The notes under the pieces: model-generated | Database searches by the model: none | What the model was told of the DNA's origin: nothing | Seen by the model: only the letters and a program-made list of their open reading frames with translations | Shown here: piece after piece, positions 42,166-54,110 of the stretch | How the letters are laid out: every line of letters begins with the position of its first letter | Numbering within the stretch: the first letter of the stretch is position 1 | Translations under genes and position numbers: made by a program | Assembly: GCA_963575645.1 (NCBI GenBank) | Contig: OY754475.1 | Span: 15,910,509 to 15,974,508 of the forward strand | Direction of reading: 5' to 3' | DNA length: 64,000 nucleotides | Origin: Xanthostigma xanthostigma | Lineage: Eukaryota; Arthropoda; Insecta; Raphidioptera; Raphidiidae

Positions 42166-42877
42166 AATAATAATTAATTGCCTTTATTTTATGAGACACA
42201 GCATGTGTGTGTGAAATAAGTCATAAAATTACTAAAACTACAAATTATTCTATAATATGAGTTTAGGGTGAGAGATTGTTTGTGCACTCGAATGTCGCGA
42301 CTAATCTCGAAAACGGTTTGATCAATTCAGATGCGGTTTTCTGTGAAGGGTTTGTATTATTCATCTGCAATGGTTCTTAAATAGATATTACGATGATAAC
42401 TCACCAGGAGACGCTGCACTGTAAAAAAAGCGAATGTAGACAGTTATCTAAAAACTGAATGTACAGCAACGTATCCTGGGTAGCCTACACCACAGGCAAT
42501 TAAAATTCTTCGACGGAACGGTGACGATATATGCATTTAGATTGTTTGTTACAATGATCCAACGCGCCTGATGAAGTATAACTGCAATAATATTTTGCAA
42601 GTGATCTTTAAAAAGTTTCAAATAAAATAAATTAAAAATTTTGAAAAAACCCACGACGGATGTAAACGTTGTAATTGAAAAAGAAGTAAGTTAGCATAAC
42701 AGTTTAAATGAACAGTTTTATCGACACAATATAATACCATTCTTTTCTGTGTAGGTACGCCATAAATAGCATTTATTCATAACTAATGCACCATCAGAAA
42801 CTAGGTAATAGGTATTGGATTACGTACGGTCAGAGGTTTTGTGATTTGAATAGTTTTAATAAAATAAACTTTTCCTA
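42166..42877. other. 5' flank of gene C
   Basis: Repeat-like to about 42450; no clear TATA box directly upstream of the ATG. The promoter was not resolved. Confidence 0.3.
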
Positions 42878-45800
42878 ATGAAGGAAGTAACAATAATTGG
42901 CAATGGCTTGAGCAAATTGTGTAGACTGTGCTTAAAGAATGAATTGAAATTGGATGACATTTTCTTGTTTTCATTTAAACTGGACGGTCGATCGGCAGCA
43001 GATGTAATTATGACATGCACTCCCATTCAGGTAACAAACTTTATTGGAGGGTTGAGTATTTCTAACGAATGGTCCTCCTTACTTGTTTTTTCCGATATGT
43101 GTGTAATTTTACTGTTCATCCTAATAATCTAAGATCTGGTATTAGAAAGATGTACCCTCATCTATTATTTAATGATGACAAAGATTATATGTTAGATAAT
43201 AATATGTTGAGTTCTATGTCCGTTAAATTAATAATTTATCAAATAATCCTTTACATCAGAAAATTGACACAATTATGGGGTTGTTAAACAGATGTATACA
43301 TTTAAGTCATGAAAAGTATCACACAAGTAATTTAAAAACAACAGTTGATATATAATATATTACATGTTAATAATTATCCTACAAAATTTATCAATAATTA
43401 ATGTATCAATCGGATTATGCAAAAAAAAACAATCGTTTAGATTTAAACAATGTAAAGCAGGATAAAAAGAAATACAAAATATTTTAAATTCCCATATATT
43501 AAACAATTATCACAAAAAATTGATAGAAGTCTTGTGGGCACCTGTTTTAGCTAGTTTACTAGTTTGGATCCTGATCCAAACTAGCATTCTATAACACTAT
43601 AACAATTAAAGATCTATTGTTCAACAAATTAAAAGATAGAACAGAGAAAGAAAAGATGTGCAATGTGGTTTATAAAATACCTACCGTGTGAATGTAAAAA
43701 GGCTTATGTTGGTCAGACATGTCAAAACTTATATAAAAGAATCAATTAACACAAAAATAATTGCAATCAAGCAAAATGTAAGTAATTTATACATGTATCT
43801 AACCCAATTTGTAAATTTGATTCTTACTGAACCTTGAAAAAGATGTAATATCGATCGAACGTTGGTGGAATAAATAATTAACTGCACTAAGTAGTCCTAG
43901 ATTACCCTTTAAAATTCAGTTAGATAATAATATATACATAAATAAATCACACATTGGTTACCTAGCTAAATCGCGTACAGATGCTGTTAGATTAAATAAA
44001 TTCTAATTGACTTTTTTGGATCAACTTCTCCGATTTGTTAATCATAAAAATCGAGCCTAAAATGAGAGAATATGATACAAGGAATTAGAATATACCTACC
44101 ATTGATTCTATAAATAAATATAGATCATCCACATAAACATACCTTGTAAATAGTTGTGTTCTGTGGACTTTGAGTTTATTTGTTTTGTTAAGGTTCTATT
44201 TGTGTCATATTCTCTCATCTTAAGCTCGATTTTTATGATTAACAAATCGGAGAAGTTGATCCCAAAAAGTTAATTAGAATTTATTTAATCCAACAGCATC
44301 GGTACGCGATTTAGTTAGGCAACCCATGTGCGATTTATCAATGTATAAATTATTATCTAGCATATATAATCTTTGTTTAAATCTTTAAAAATGTAATCTT
44401 TGACATCATCAAATAACAGATGACGGTATATATTTCTAATATCGGATTTCGCACTATAAATATATGTAAAATCAGTCGTTCTTGACATATTTTAGTTTAA
44501 ATAGAAGTACATATAGTGGCTGTTCAGGCCCTTGCATGAGTGTCCAGTTTTTTAAACTGGGTGCCAGTTAAAATTACGCGGTTTCGAAACTGTAGGTTGA
44601 AAAGTGTCTATGAACGTGAAAGCGACTAAGACGCTATGTGTAGGTTGAAGTGTGAGAGTGAGAGTATACCGGCGTTCTGGTTCTTGCGGTGCGATTGACT
44701 CTCGCCAAACTCATAGGCCTACATTCACGTATAATATTCCCAGATCACCTGGCAGATAAAAAGGGCCCACCAAAACGGCTCGTCTTTTCAAAAATATTAT
44801 TCTGTCAAAATCTCAGAATACCTAAAATATTTTTTTTTTTCGATATTTATGACTAAATGTTATTTTTGAAACCGCTCGGCAAACATTTACCGCCGACTAA
44901 ATAATCTGGGTTATTTATTATATATTTTATTAAATACTTAATTTGAAGATATTAAAATTTCAAATGCTTCAAAGACTTTTTTTACAAATAAAATTTCGCA
45001 AAGTTAATAATTCAAGGTTAGGTCCCACTACTTTTCAGACTGGTCTTCAATTCTGTGTTCAGACATTACAAAAAAAATGTTTCTCAAATCGCGTTGCATT
45101 AATAAATTAATAAATCACTGTGCCTCAAATACTTAACCAAAATTGTTTGATCGCTTTTGGACTATGTAGTATCAGTTTGATTTTTTTTACAGATAAATAA
45201 ATTTGATGGACTACCAAACTTCATCTGTAGCAATTGTTACATTCAGTTGGTGAATATACATCAGTTTCAGGTACAGGTAAAACGGTCTGATACAGTGCTG
45301 TGCCATTATCTGCAGCAGTTACGCACAGTTGACAAGAAAATAGAACATAGATGTTCGGTTATGTGTTTTGAGAATTGTGAACAGAAGAATATTGGTTGCT
45401 ACGAGTTTAATGTTGATCATTCTACTAACGTTGACCCAAATTCTGACACTTTAAAGTCCAGTTTTGAAAATAACGTACCGAGTATTCACGACAATTATTC
45501 TAGTCAAGAAACAAAAACTGAACATAATAATACAGATGTTCCAATAAAATTTGAAGAAACGGATATTGATTGTTTAGACATTGTTTGTGAGGAAACGAAG
45601 ATTGGTCTGACAGACACGATGGTTACTTGGGAGAAAACGAAGAAAGATCTGGAAGAAAGCAAGATGAAAGTATTGGTATCAAAAACTCAAATGATTAGTG
45701 ATCGGAATGTTAGTAATGAACAGTCAAGTTGGAGTGTCTCAAACGCAAATACAAATATAAAACGTGCTTCTTTTGTTAAACAAGAGAAAGAAATATTCGA

Positions 45801-46671
45801 TACCAAATTGGTTTCCACAACTAGTAATGATAATAACGCAGAAGACGATTCTAGTAGCTATGAAAAAACTTTGTCACATAAAAGAAAGCCGTTAGAACGT
45901 AAATATGATAAAAGACCACAAAACTGTGATGTATGCAATAAGTCTTTTACAAAATTATTTGATTTAAAAAGTCACAAACTACTACATGCTGGTAAGAAAC
46001 AGTATCAGTGTGGCGTTTGCAATAAGACTTTTAAATGCTCATCTAATTTGTGTTCGCACAAGCGTAGACATACTGGTGAGAAACCCTTCCAATGTAACAT
46101 TTGTTACAAAACTTTCAGATACTCAAGTAGTTTACATAAACACAACGTTATACATACTGAAAAACGATATGTATGTGACATTTGTGGTAAAACTTTCACC
46201 CAGGCCGTCAATTTAAGGACCCACAAAGTAATACATACTGGTGAAAAGCCGTATAACTGTGATTTGTGCAATAAGAGTTTTTCTTACGCGAGTTCTTTAA
46301 AAATTCATACCCACCTTCATACTGGAAAAAAACCATATTCATGTGACTTATGTGGTAAGACTTTCAACTCCTTAAGTAATTTGTATAGTCACAAACGTAT
46401 ACATACTGGTGAAAAGCTCACGTGTGCCGTTTGTTCCAAGGCTTTTCACCGAAAAAGTGACTTGGCTAGTCACAAACGTACACATAGTGGTGAGAAACCA
46501 TATAAATGCGACATTTGTTACGAGACTTTCAGACGTTCAGACCATTTGTGTGTTCATAAACGTACACATACTGGTGAGAAACCATATCAGTGTGACGTTT
46601 GTAAGAAGGCTTTTGCTCGCTTAAAGCAGTTAAAGCGTCATAAACCTACACATAGTACGGAGAAAATATAA
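42878..46671 (+). CDS. Gene C: ZAD-C2H2 zinc-finger protein (two exons, complete)
   Basis: Exon 1 is 42878-43030 (51 codons, CAG|GTAACA) and exon 2 is 45193-46671 (TTTTTTACAG|ATA, stop TAA). Both sites are phase 0; the product is 543 residues. ZAD cysteines are C15/C18 (LCRLC) and C63/C66 (FICSNC), ending in RSDTVLCHYLQQL. The linker has DVPIKFEETD and EETKIGLTDTMVTWEKTK, the latter close to gene B's ADLTDNIITWEKNK. Nine complete C2H2 fingers start at about residue 294; the seventh follows a shortened linker (GEKLTCAVC). Several fingers match gene B ones at the same position (YVCDICGKTFTQAVNLR against FLCDICSKTFTQAVNLR), pointing to a common ancestor. The 2.2-kb intron holds a Penelope-like fragment. 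An AATAAA lies at 46777. Predicted role: dimeric nuclear DNA-binding regulator; target unknown. Confidence 0.92.
43130..43995 (+). pseudogene. Penelope-like retroelement fragment with GIY-YIG motif
   Basis: Within the gene C intron, frames broken by stops read IMGLLNRCIHLSHEKYHTSN, then KYFKFPYIKQLSQKIDRSL, and then YLPCECKKAYVGQTCQNLYK with RIN-stop-HK. The last is a GIY-YIG-type signature (C-x-C..AYVGQT..L..RI..H) expected at the end of Penelope-like elements. The tail LEKDVISIERWWNK is also typical. Many stops; inactive. Confidence 0.75.
43920..44361. repeat. Inverted duplication of the Penelope-like 3' tail
   Basis: TTAGATAATAATATATACAT...CAACTTCTCCGATTTGTTAATCATAAAAATCGAGC is inverted at 44205-44361, giving arms of about 155 bp. 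Confidence 0.8.
44362..45192. other. Rest of the gene C intron
   Basis: No gene. Ends in a good polypyrimidine tract and acceptor (TTTTTTTTACAG). Confidence 0.4.
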
Positions 46672-47114
46672 TGTGTATCCATGGTGGAAATTATTGTGCT
46701 TATTAGGCAAGTTTTTTTTTAATCTCTTGCACAATTAGGGTTGCCACCTGGGTGGGAGGAAGGGGCTAAGCGGGATAATAAAAACTTCCAATATCAAATT
46801 ACCGACATCAAATGACAAAACTTCCCGCATTATGAATGACATGGGGATTGCAGTTACTCTTTAAAATGTCGCTGTTTTTTTATGGCAAGTTTTTGTGAGA
46901 CTGAGTTGTGCGCACCATAATTAACACTCACGTTCTCAGCTGAAAAAGAGCTTGCAAACTTGCTATCAAGACCGCGGTTTTCCGAATAAATCATGATTTA
47001 ATTCTAGATGTATTTTGACATTTCTTTGCTATCTTCGTAAATTTTATTATTCGGTCTGTTTTATTTGCTTTGTTTGAAGCGTGCGTTGCGATGGAAAAAT
47101 GTACAGGAAAATTA
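46672..47114. other. 3' flank of gene C
   Basis: AATAAA at 46777-46782 is a candidate polyadenylation signal. TTAGGGTTGCCACCTGGGTG (46735-46754) resembles a hAT-type terminus without a visible partner. Confidence 0.35.
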
Positions 47115-47409
47115 CTAGCAGGCACGAAGTCTTTAACCAGGAGACCTAGCTTCCTATGCTTCCTGTGTTTCGAGATGGACCGTTTTCTGGCGCACGCGAG
47201 AGGGCGCTGTTTTCATTACCTGGGAAAACTTCAGTTCTTTCCACCTGTTTTCGCCATAGTTACCAAAGTTGTTTAACTTGGACACCACACACATGTAAGC
47301 CATGAACATGTGTGCGTTACCCAGTTGCTGACGAAATATTGTTTCATGCTACAGATATCGGTCGACCGCTACGCTTGAGCTGGTTCTCATGGTTATGACT
47401 TCGTGCTAG
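47115..47409. mobile_element. MITE, uninterrupted reference copy
   Basis: Ends CTAGCAGGCACGAAGTC / GACTTCGTGCTAG are inverted. The interior equals the split copy at 33540-33653 + 34789-34985 in reverse. Chance open frames across it are not genes. Confidence 0.78.
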
Positions 47410-47939
47410 CAGGTTTCACTGAGATCAAGACGAAAACAGTTTAATGACTACAACGTTGACTTAGTATAATTTACTATATGTGACAAAATTTTTAACAAAT
47501 TAATAGTTTTTTAATAAAGGTCAAAATGTAATATAAGGCAAATTCACATCCATTGATAAATTAATATTTAAATTGTTCACGGGAACAGTTTTAAAATGTT
47601 TATTTTATACTAAGTACAGATTCTGACACCACAGTGCATTTTACATTTCTTGCAAAATTTGTGAATTTAAAATATAAGTATTATTTATGTGCATTGGTAA
47701 TAAAAATTTTTTTGTAAACCACATTAAGTACGCTGTGTTTGTACAACGAGCCTTTTTTCTGAGAGCAGTGCCTCCGATTAGCCACGAGAGGCAGCACTTG
47801 TGGCAGGGACAAACATTATTTTATTTTTCATTTGGCAACGTAGTATTTCAATGATAAAAATGTATTATCATAAATGAACTATTGGATAATAAATTAAAAA
47901 AAAAAAATAATGACATTTCCAACAGCTGCACGTTGGTTA
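47410..47939. other. Intergenic, no gene seen
   Basis: AT-rich; includes GCCTCCGATTAGCCACGAGAG (47770-47790), not recognised. Confidence 0.3.
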
Positions 47940-49984
47940 TTTACATCCTTGTTGATGGTTGATTCATCTTTGTAGGTGATTGATTTTTTAAAACTTAAAG
48001 GGGTGGAATCCCAGCTTCTACATGAATGATGATGATGGGGGTGGATTGCATATACTCTAACGCAGTTCTTAAACCTTGATTTTGTAGGGTGTCTAGTTTT
48101 TTAAGTGTTTGGTTATTTGCTGTGCCATATAAAAAGGAGCCATAATTTAATATGGATCGTACGAAAGAGTTATACACTGTTGTAAGGACGGAGGGATCAG
48201 CTCCCCACCAAATACGAGTGAGGGCTTTTAATATATTTATGTATTTGTGGGAAATGGTAGTTATATGATTAATATGAGGGATCCACGATAATCTGGAGCC
48301 TAGGATAATGCCCAGAAATTTTGTTTAGGATTTAACTTCAACAGGTTGTCCATTTATAGAGTTGGAGATTAGGTATTTTCCTTTTTCTAGTAAAAGGAAC
48401 AGTCACTGATTTTGCTGGGGAGAGTTCTAGATGGAGGAAGTATAAGTATCTAGTTAAGCTGTCCAGGGAAAAGTTCATTTGTTCAAAACAATATTCGTAG
48501 TTACGAGATTATGTGTATAGAACTATGTCATCAGTATACTGAAGGTGACGCCAGAAAATGTTGGTGTGTGAGCCTAATTTTAAGGTGTTACGAGGTTATA
48601 GAGAATCGGAGATAAGACAGCGCCTTGAGGGAGACCTAAATATGTTTTTCTTGCATTGCGTTGAATCTAATAATTTGTATGGATCTGTCTGAAATAATTG
48701 AGTGAATTAGTCTATTGAGATTAAGACGTATATTAACCTCAACCATAATTTTAATGAGGGTTGAGAGGTGAACTCTATCAAAGGCGGATTGGATATCCCG
48801 AAAGGTAGCTAAAATAGTTTTGTTTCTTAAAAGCGACAACTGGATATCCGTAGTAAGGGATTCATAGTCTAATGTGCCTATGGCTTTTCTGAAGCCGTAT
48901 TGATACTTCGAGACCAGGTTCGAGGATTCTAGCCAGTACTCAAGGCGAGATTTAATTAGGTGTATTTCTAGAACGCAAAAGCCTTTGTTTGGCTTTAATA
49001 TAGGTATGACTACTGAGTATTTCCATTTTGAAAGAATAACACCTGTAGTTAGATAGACATTAGCAGTAGTTGCTTGGCGGAGGATGGGAGATGGACTATC
49101 ATAGAATAAGTGACATTATCAAGACCAGGAGAAGAGTCAGTAAGCCTGTTAAGAAACTTATTTAACTCTCACATAGAGAATTCGTTGGTCAGGGGGTGGA
49201 TATTGTTATCAAGTGTTGACTTATGAGGGTAGACAATTTTATGAAAGTTGGGAACGTAGTCAGGGGTGAGTTTGTGATGAAGTTTGGGTAACCAGATGCC
49301 AGGCTTACTACTAACACTAGGGAAGGGTTTTATAAATTTGGAGTAAATGTTAATTTTTTGCCAGATAGAACTAATGGAAGATTCCCTATTAAGTGATTCG
49401 CAATAGGACCTCCAGGATAATTTCTTTTTATGTGAGAAGGCACGCTTGGCTTTGGCTTCCGCATTTTTGTACAGAAGGAGAGATTCTTTTGAAAAGTTAT
49501 CGAGGAAATTATCGAGTGCCGACTTACGTAACTCTACCAGGGTGCGACACTCATCATCGCACCAGGGGGTAGGAGGTCAAAAGCGCTTCTTCGGTTTGGT
49601 AACAGGATTGGAACATCTGGAAGCTTGGTTTATGGTATCGAGAAGATTGCTATAGTAAGTTTTCAGTATGGAAAGTAGAAGAAGAAAAGTTATTGAAATT
49701 ATTATTAATAATAAATTATTAATAATTTTTCTATACGTAGGCCAATCAGTTTTTTTATGTAGCAACTTAGGTGCAACGTGTTGTTTTAATGTTTCCAGTT
49801 TAAACTTGGCAGAGTGATTGTATGCGGAGAAATCGTTTAAATTATTAATGGATATATATTAATATTATTATATTATACGACTGAACTTAGGTTTACTTTT
49901 TAAAAAATGATATTCTTTTTAAACGCTTTATATTAGTTTGGGTTGTAACTATGTATGTAACTAACTATGTATGTATGTCCGTAA

Positions 49985-50450
49985 CGGAATCTTTGAGCAT
50001 AATTTTCACCAATTTCCCGAAGTCTGATTAATTTGAAACTTTGCATACGTATCAAGGACCGATGACAATGCAATAATTTGATAACAGTTTCCCATTATCC
50101 TTATTAGGACCCCCAGGATTAATAAATTCTTTTAAATCTTTGAGCATAATTTTCACCAATTTCCCGAAGTCTGATTAATTTGAAACTTTGCATACGTATC
50201 AAGGACCGATGACAATGCAATAATTTGATAACAGTTTCCCATTATCCTTATTAGGACCCCCAGGATTAATAAATTCTTTTATAGATCCTCTGTAGTAAAC
50301 GCTTTATTTTCACCAATTTCCCGAAGTCTGATTAATTTGAAACTTTGCATACGTATCAAGGACCGATGACAATGCAATAATTTGATAACAGTTTCCCATT
50401 ATCCTTATTAGGACCCCCAGGATTAATAAATTCTTTTATAGATCCTCAAA
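49985..50450 (+). repeat. Three-copy satellite, period ~147-157 bp
   Basis: TTTTCACCAATTTCCCGAAG...CCCCCAGGATTAATAAATTC occurs three times with near-perfect identity (starts about 50003, 50150, 50307). It sits inside the dead LINE. Confidence 0.92.
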
Positions 50451-50463
50451 CTAAAAAGTGAAA

Positions 50464-50688
50464 AATAAAATATAGTTTAAAAAAAACTAAAAAACACGCT
50501 TTATATCGGACTAAAAAGTAAAAAATAATTGTTTTAAAATAAGCTTAAAAAGCGTTGGGCGCTCGATGTACGAAAATGTGGAACAAAGCGCCCCACGCTT
50601 TTTAAGCTTATTTTAAAACAATTATTTTTTACTTTTTAGTCCGATATAAAGCGTGTTTTTTAGTTTTTTTTAAACTATATTTTATTAA
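50464..50688. mobile_element. 225-bp palindromic MITE
   Basis: AATAAAATATAGTTTAAAAA...AAGCTTAAAAAGCGT and its reverse complement, with a ~30-bp loop. Inserted next to the satellite, within the LINE. Confidence 0.88.
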
Positions 50689-51002
50689 TATAGCAGAACC
50701 GCCCCAACCATCAAGGCGATCTGACTGAATAATGGAATAGTACTTAACTTAAAGTAGATAAGATGGTTTTAGTAGGGTTTCTGAAAGTAAGATAATATGA
50801 GGGAAATAAAGTTCAATGAATGAGTAAAGGTCTGGTTTATTTTTGATGATTCCTCGTATATTCCAGTGGAGTATGAGGATCAAGCCTTGGATATTGTTGG
50901 ATGAAAGATTACTGAACGTCTGAGAAATATTGGAGGTTAGTTTTTCAAATGACTCTTCGGTTTTTAAAGAATTTTTGCAGGTAGGGTGAACGTAACAGTT
51001 AA

Positions 51003-51497
51003 AAAAACTTTTTAACAAAAAAATTAAACCGCCGAAAAACTGAAAAGCAAAAAATAATAAATCTTTTTATTTAACTAAGTTCTATCTAAGTAGTTGAACG
51101 TATGTGACAGTCTAGTATATCTAAGTAATTTTGAGTCGGCGTCAACAATCCTTCGCCGGAAATCTCTGAGCGTTCACGAAGTTTATGTCAGCGACAGAGC
51201 AACCCGAACGGGCACACACTGAGGGCACACGTCTTTGCGAGTGGTCGTGTGGAGAGCGCACGTTTGGAATGTTAATGTTTATCGCTGGAGATTTCACGTA
51301 TCATTGTTAATTTGATTTGTTTATTTCTTTTAGTGATCTTTGTTCATTGATTGTTTGACGCCGACTCAAAATTACTTAGATATACTAGACTGTCACATAC
51401 GTTCAACTACTTAGATAGAACTTAGTTAAATAAAAAGATTTATTATTTTTTGCTTTTCAGTTTTTCGGCGGTTTAATTTTTTTGTTAAAAAGTTTTT
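51003..51497. mobile_element. Foldback element, TTTTTAACAAAAAAATT ends
   Basis: Arms of about 155 bp (AACTTTTTAACAAAAAAATT...AATTTTGAGTCGGCGTC and complement). The same terminal words occur at 53360-53554. The loop has a GC-richer patch (51170-51260) of unknown origin. Confidence 0.85.
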
Positions 51498-51544
51498 ATT
51501 TTATAATTTTTTGTGGCTATATAATTTATAATTGTAATACACAA

Positions 51545-52050
51545 CTCAGCATGAAAATCTGTGAGTGAACAATAAATCACCCCTATTTTCCCATCCTTAG
51601 GGTAGGATTTTTTTTCCAAATTTATATGAGACCAGCCTCGAGGTATACCCTATCCAATAAAAAAATAATTATCAAAATCGGACTACTCTGTAAAAAGTTA
51701 TGCGTAGTCATACATTACAATCTGTGAGTGAACAATCAATAATCCCGTTTTCCTACCCTTAGGGTTGAAATTTTTTTTCCAAATTTATATGGGACTAACT
51801 TCGGGGTATACCTTTTCCAATAAAAAAAGAATTATCAAAATTGGACTACTCGGTAAAAAGTTATGTGTGGCCATACATTACAATCAGTGAGTGAACAATC
51901 AATTATCCCCTGTTTTCCTACCCTTAGGGTTGGAATTTTTTTATCAAATTTATATGGGACCAACTTCGGGGTATACCCTTTCAAACAAAAAAAAAATTAT
52001 CAAAATCGGACTGCTCTGTAAAAAGTTATGCGTGGTCATACATAAATAAA
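51545..52050 (+). repeat. Three-copy satellite, period ~163 bp
   Basis: AATC(T/A)GTGAGTGAACAATCAAT...AAAAAGTTATG(C/T)GT recurs at about 51557, 51719 and 51883. It ends in an A-rich run and the tail GAACCTCCTCCGTTTTTG at 52097. Confidence 0.9.
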
Positions 52051-52289
52051 AAAAAAAAAAATAAATAAAAAAAAAATATATACGCGTCGACTTGAGAACC
52101 TCCTCCGTTTTTGTTTTTCGTCGGTTAAAAAATAAGGTTAAACTAAATAAAATATTATGTAAGTAGCAACTAAAAATGATTTAAAAAAAGCAATAAAAAT
52201 GGTTGCCCACTTAAAGGCGTTAAAAAAAATTATGCATAAAATTAAAAATAAAACAAATAGTGCAACACGACAATAAAAGGCTTTATGTT

Positions 52290-52620
52290 ACAATCTGTTC
52301 GTTGTTTGTATCCATATTGTCTAAAAATCCTCTCATTACACTTGAGACGGGAACCAAGTAGTCCTGACTGCTGCTTTGACAACCCCAAATCTCGTACTAA
52401 ATCATTTATCTCGCTTTTGTACAATCAAATGCGGCTCGCCGGAACTGAAAGTGGGGTCGGTAGACTGTTCTTTGGAGCTGTCTGATGATGTGTTATTATC
52501 TCCACTATCTCTCAAAACAACATCTTGCCAATCTAAAGGAGCAATCGGTACTAATAAGTCTGCATTTTGAGTGACATATCTTATAGCAGAAGGCAAGTTC
52601 AGAAATTCGATCTTGCCCTT
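52290..52620 (-). pseudogene. Fragment of an uncharacterised repeat-borne protein
   Basis: Minus strand: LPSAIRYVTQNADLLVPIAP, then TDPTFSSGEPHLIVQ, then after a one-base shift EINDLVRDLGLSKQQSGLLGSRLK. The 'DLVRDLxLSKxQxELLGSRLK' block is one I have seen in uncharacterised arthropod proteins of multi-copy type; I cannot name the family. It is a truncated fragment with a frameshift. Confidence 0.5.
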
Positions 52621-53122
52621 TTCTTTATTGGGATAACCTTAAAAAATAGCAATTGTCAAAATGATTGGTAGTTTCTCGCATTACCATTGAAACAGCAAAA
52701 GGTGTACTTTTTGTGTTCCCTGCACCAATTATATTATATTACCGCTAACACAGTACACATGGGAAGTCCACTGCTGGTCCTGATCTCCGATTAAAACACC
52801 AAAATGCATGAAATAGGCTTTTTTACATTTCAGAAAATGGTCTGACTTGTAACTTCTCCACAAATATAACCAAACTTGTCAGGAGAAATTTTGCAACCGT
52901 GGAATAAGAGAATACGATTAACAATACATTTTAAGTTATCTTTTTGTTTTAAAATGCATCTCTTTTAAAGAACTCCTCATAAAATATACTACATGTCAAT
53001 ACACAAGGGTGTAATAAGCCCCTTGAAAACTGAACGTATTAGGGGTTAGCATTGTGAAAATAATGGACTGAATCGTGTTACAAAAATCGTATCGGTCAGT
53101 ATAATTAGTTATTAAAATCCAA
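52621..53122. other. Intergenic, no gene seen
   Basis: May continue the fragment above upstream; no readable frame. Confidence 0.3.
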
Positions 53123-53285
53123 ATCTTTGATTAACGTCTGAATAGAACTCTTCAAATAAATAAAATTGTCGACCAATTTTTCTCAGACCAATATATTGAC
53201 AAAAAATAAAAATTTTTTTTTTTTAATTTTTTGTCAATATATTGTCAGAAAAATTGGTCGACAATTTTATTTATTTGAAAAATTA
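53123..53285. repeat. HH-family element without core
   Basis: The left arm (AATCTTTGATTAACGTCTGAATAG...CAATATATTGACAAAAA) and right arm (TTTTTGTCAATATATTGTCAG...TTTATTTGAA) face each other across an A/T run; the hammerhead-like core is missing. Confidence 0.75.
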
Positions 53286-53359
53286 TTAAAATCATTAGCT
53301 CAGAAGGCGTTGCTTTGCACAACATATTAATGTCAAAAAATTGAATAGTCATCTAAAAA

Positions 53360-53554
53360 AATATTTTTAACAAAAAAATTGAACCGACTTCACACTAAAA
53401 AGTAAAAAAATAATTGCGTATTGAAATGTTTTGGAGTCGGTGTCAGCCAAAATAAAATCTATTCCGAGAACTACACCGACTCCAAAACATTTCAATATGC
53501 AATTATTTTTTACTTTTTAGTGTGAAGTCGGTTCAATTTTTTTGTTAAAAATAT
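53360..53554. mobile_element. 195-bp palindromic MITE, TTTTTAACAAAAAAATT ends
   Basis: ATATTTTTAACAAAAAAATT...CCAAAACATTTCAAT arms of about 80 bp around a short loop. Confidence 0.88.
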
Positions 53555-53852
53555 TTTATTTTTCTCTTTTTAGTGTTAATGTAACACTAAAAATCGGTGA
53601 ACATACATAAAAAACATTATGCGTTTCTTTGAAATTTGAGAGTTTCCCTCGATTTCTCCGGATTCCACCATCAGATCCTGACTTGGTTCCGATGGGACCA
53701 CCTCTGAGGTGCACTCTTTCGAATAAAAAAAAAAATTGAAAATCGGTCCATAATTGACGGAGAAATCGGTGAACATACATAAAAAAAAATATACATACAG
53801 ACGAACACAGAACCTCCTCCTTTTTGTTGAAGTCGGTTAAAAATAACATCCA
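53555..53852 (+). repeat. Lepidopteran-type repeat tail
   Basis: AATCGGTGAACATACATAAAAAA occurs twice (53592, 53766). It ends GAACCTCCTCC...TGTTGAAGTCGGTTAAAAA, a tail common in lepidopteran repeats. Three overlapping minus-strand frames here are not genes. Confidence 0.6.
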
Positions 53853-54110
53853 TTTTTATTTTAAGACAGGACATAGCACTCTTCTAATTTCCATATAATA
53901 TTGTGCAACAGACAAAGACAACCGAAAGACGTTTGCCACCAGTTAGATATAATGGAATTTATACAGTTTGTTTTCTATACTGTATAAAAAAACTATTTCG
54001 GCAAATTCTGTTATATAAAATCTATGTAAAATTTTCTCTTCTTTCGTTTAAAACATGTCTCAAAACGAACTTTTTTAAATCAAGCTCTCTGGAGCAAAAT
54101 GGAACTAAAA

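Larger units (their letters stand above)
47940..51018 (-). pseudogene. Dead Jockey-type LINE (endonuclease and RT pieces)
   Basis: Read on the minus strand from 51018. The endonuclease start ILHWNIRGIIKNKPDL...PHIILLSETLLKP lies at 50749-51018. After an inserted block (about 49870-50690) come NHSAKFKLETLKQHV, DWPTYRKIINN, PWCDDECRTLVELRKSALDN and LSWRSYCESLNRES (49330-49860). The reverse transcriptase piece ATFRDIQSAFDRVHLSTLI (about 48800) and the C-terminal FVRSILNYGSFLYGTANNQT...LQNQGLRTALEYMQSTP (48000-48177) follow. Stops and frameshifts are frequent. The order EN-RT and the SILNYGSFLYG block fit the Jockey superfamily. Confidence 0.85.
53290..54110 (+). mobile_element. Old X1 copy interrupted by later insertions
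   Basis: The left piece GCTTTGCACAACATATTAATGTC (53309-53331) and right piece (about 53855-54110: GGCAAATTCTGTTATA, ATCTATGTAAAATTTTCTC) match X1 in order with about 20% visible divergence. 53360-53850 lies in between. Confidence 0.65.

Noticed and set aside
43031-43132. Reading exon 1 of gene C through into the intron (84-codon protein)
   Set aside because: The GT at 43031 is a good donor, shared with relics at other loci, and the continuation has no ZAD homology.
50003-50440. CRISPR array
   Set aside because: Units are contiguous 147-157 bp satellites without unique spacers, in an animal genome.
53556-53874. Three overlapping minus-strand frames as a small gene
   Set aside because: They lie in a multi-copy lepidopteran-type repeat tail and repeat the same DNA words (GGTGAACATACATAAAA).
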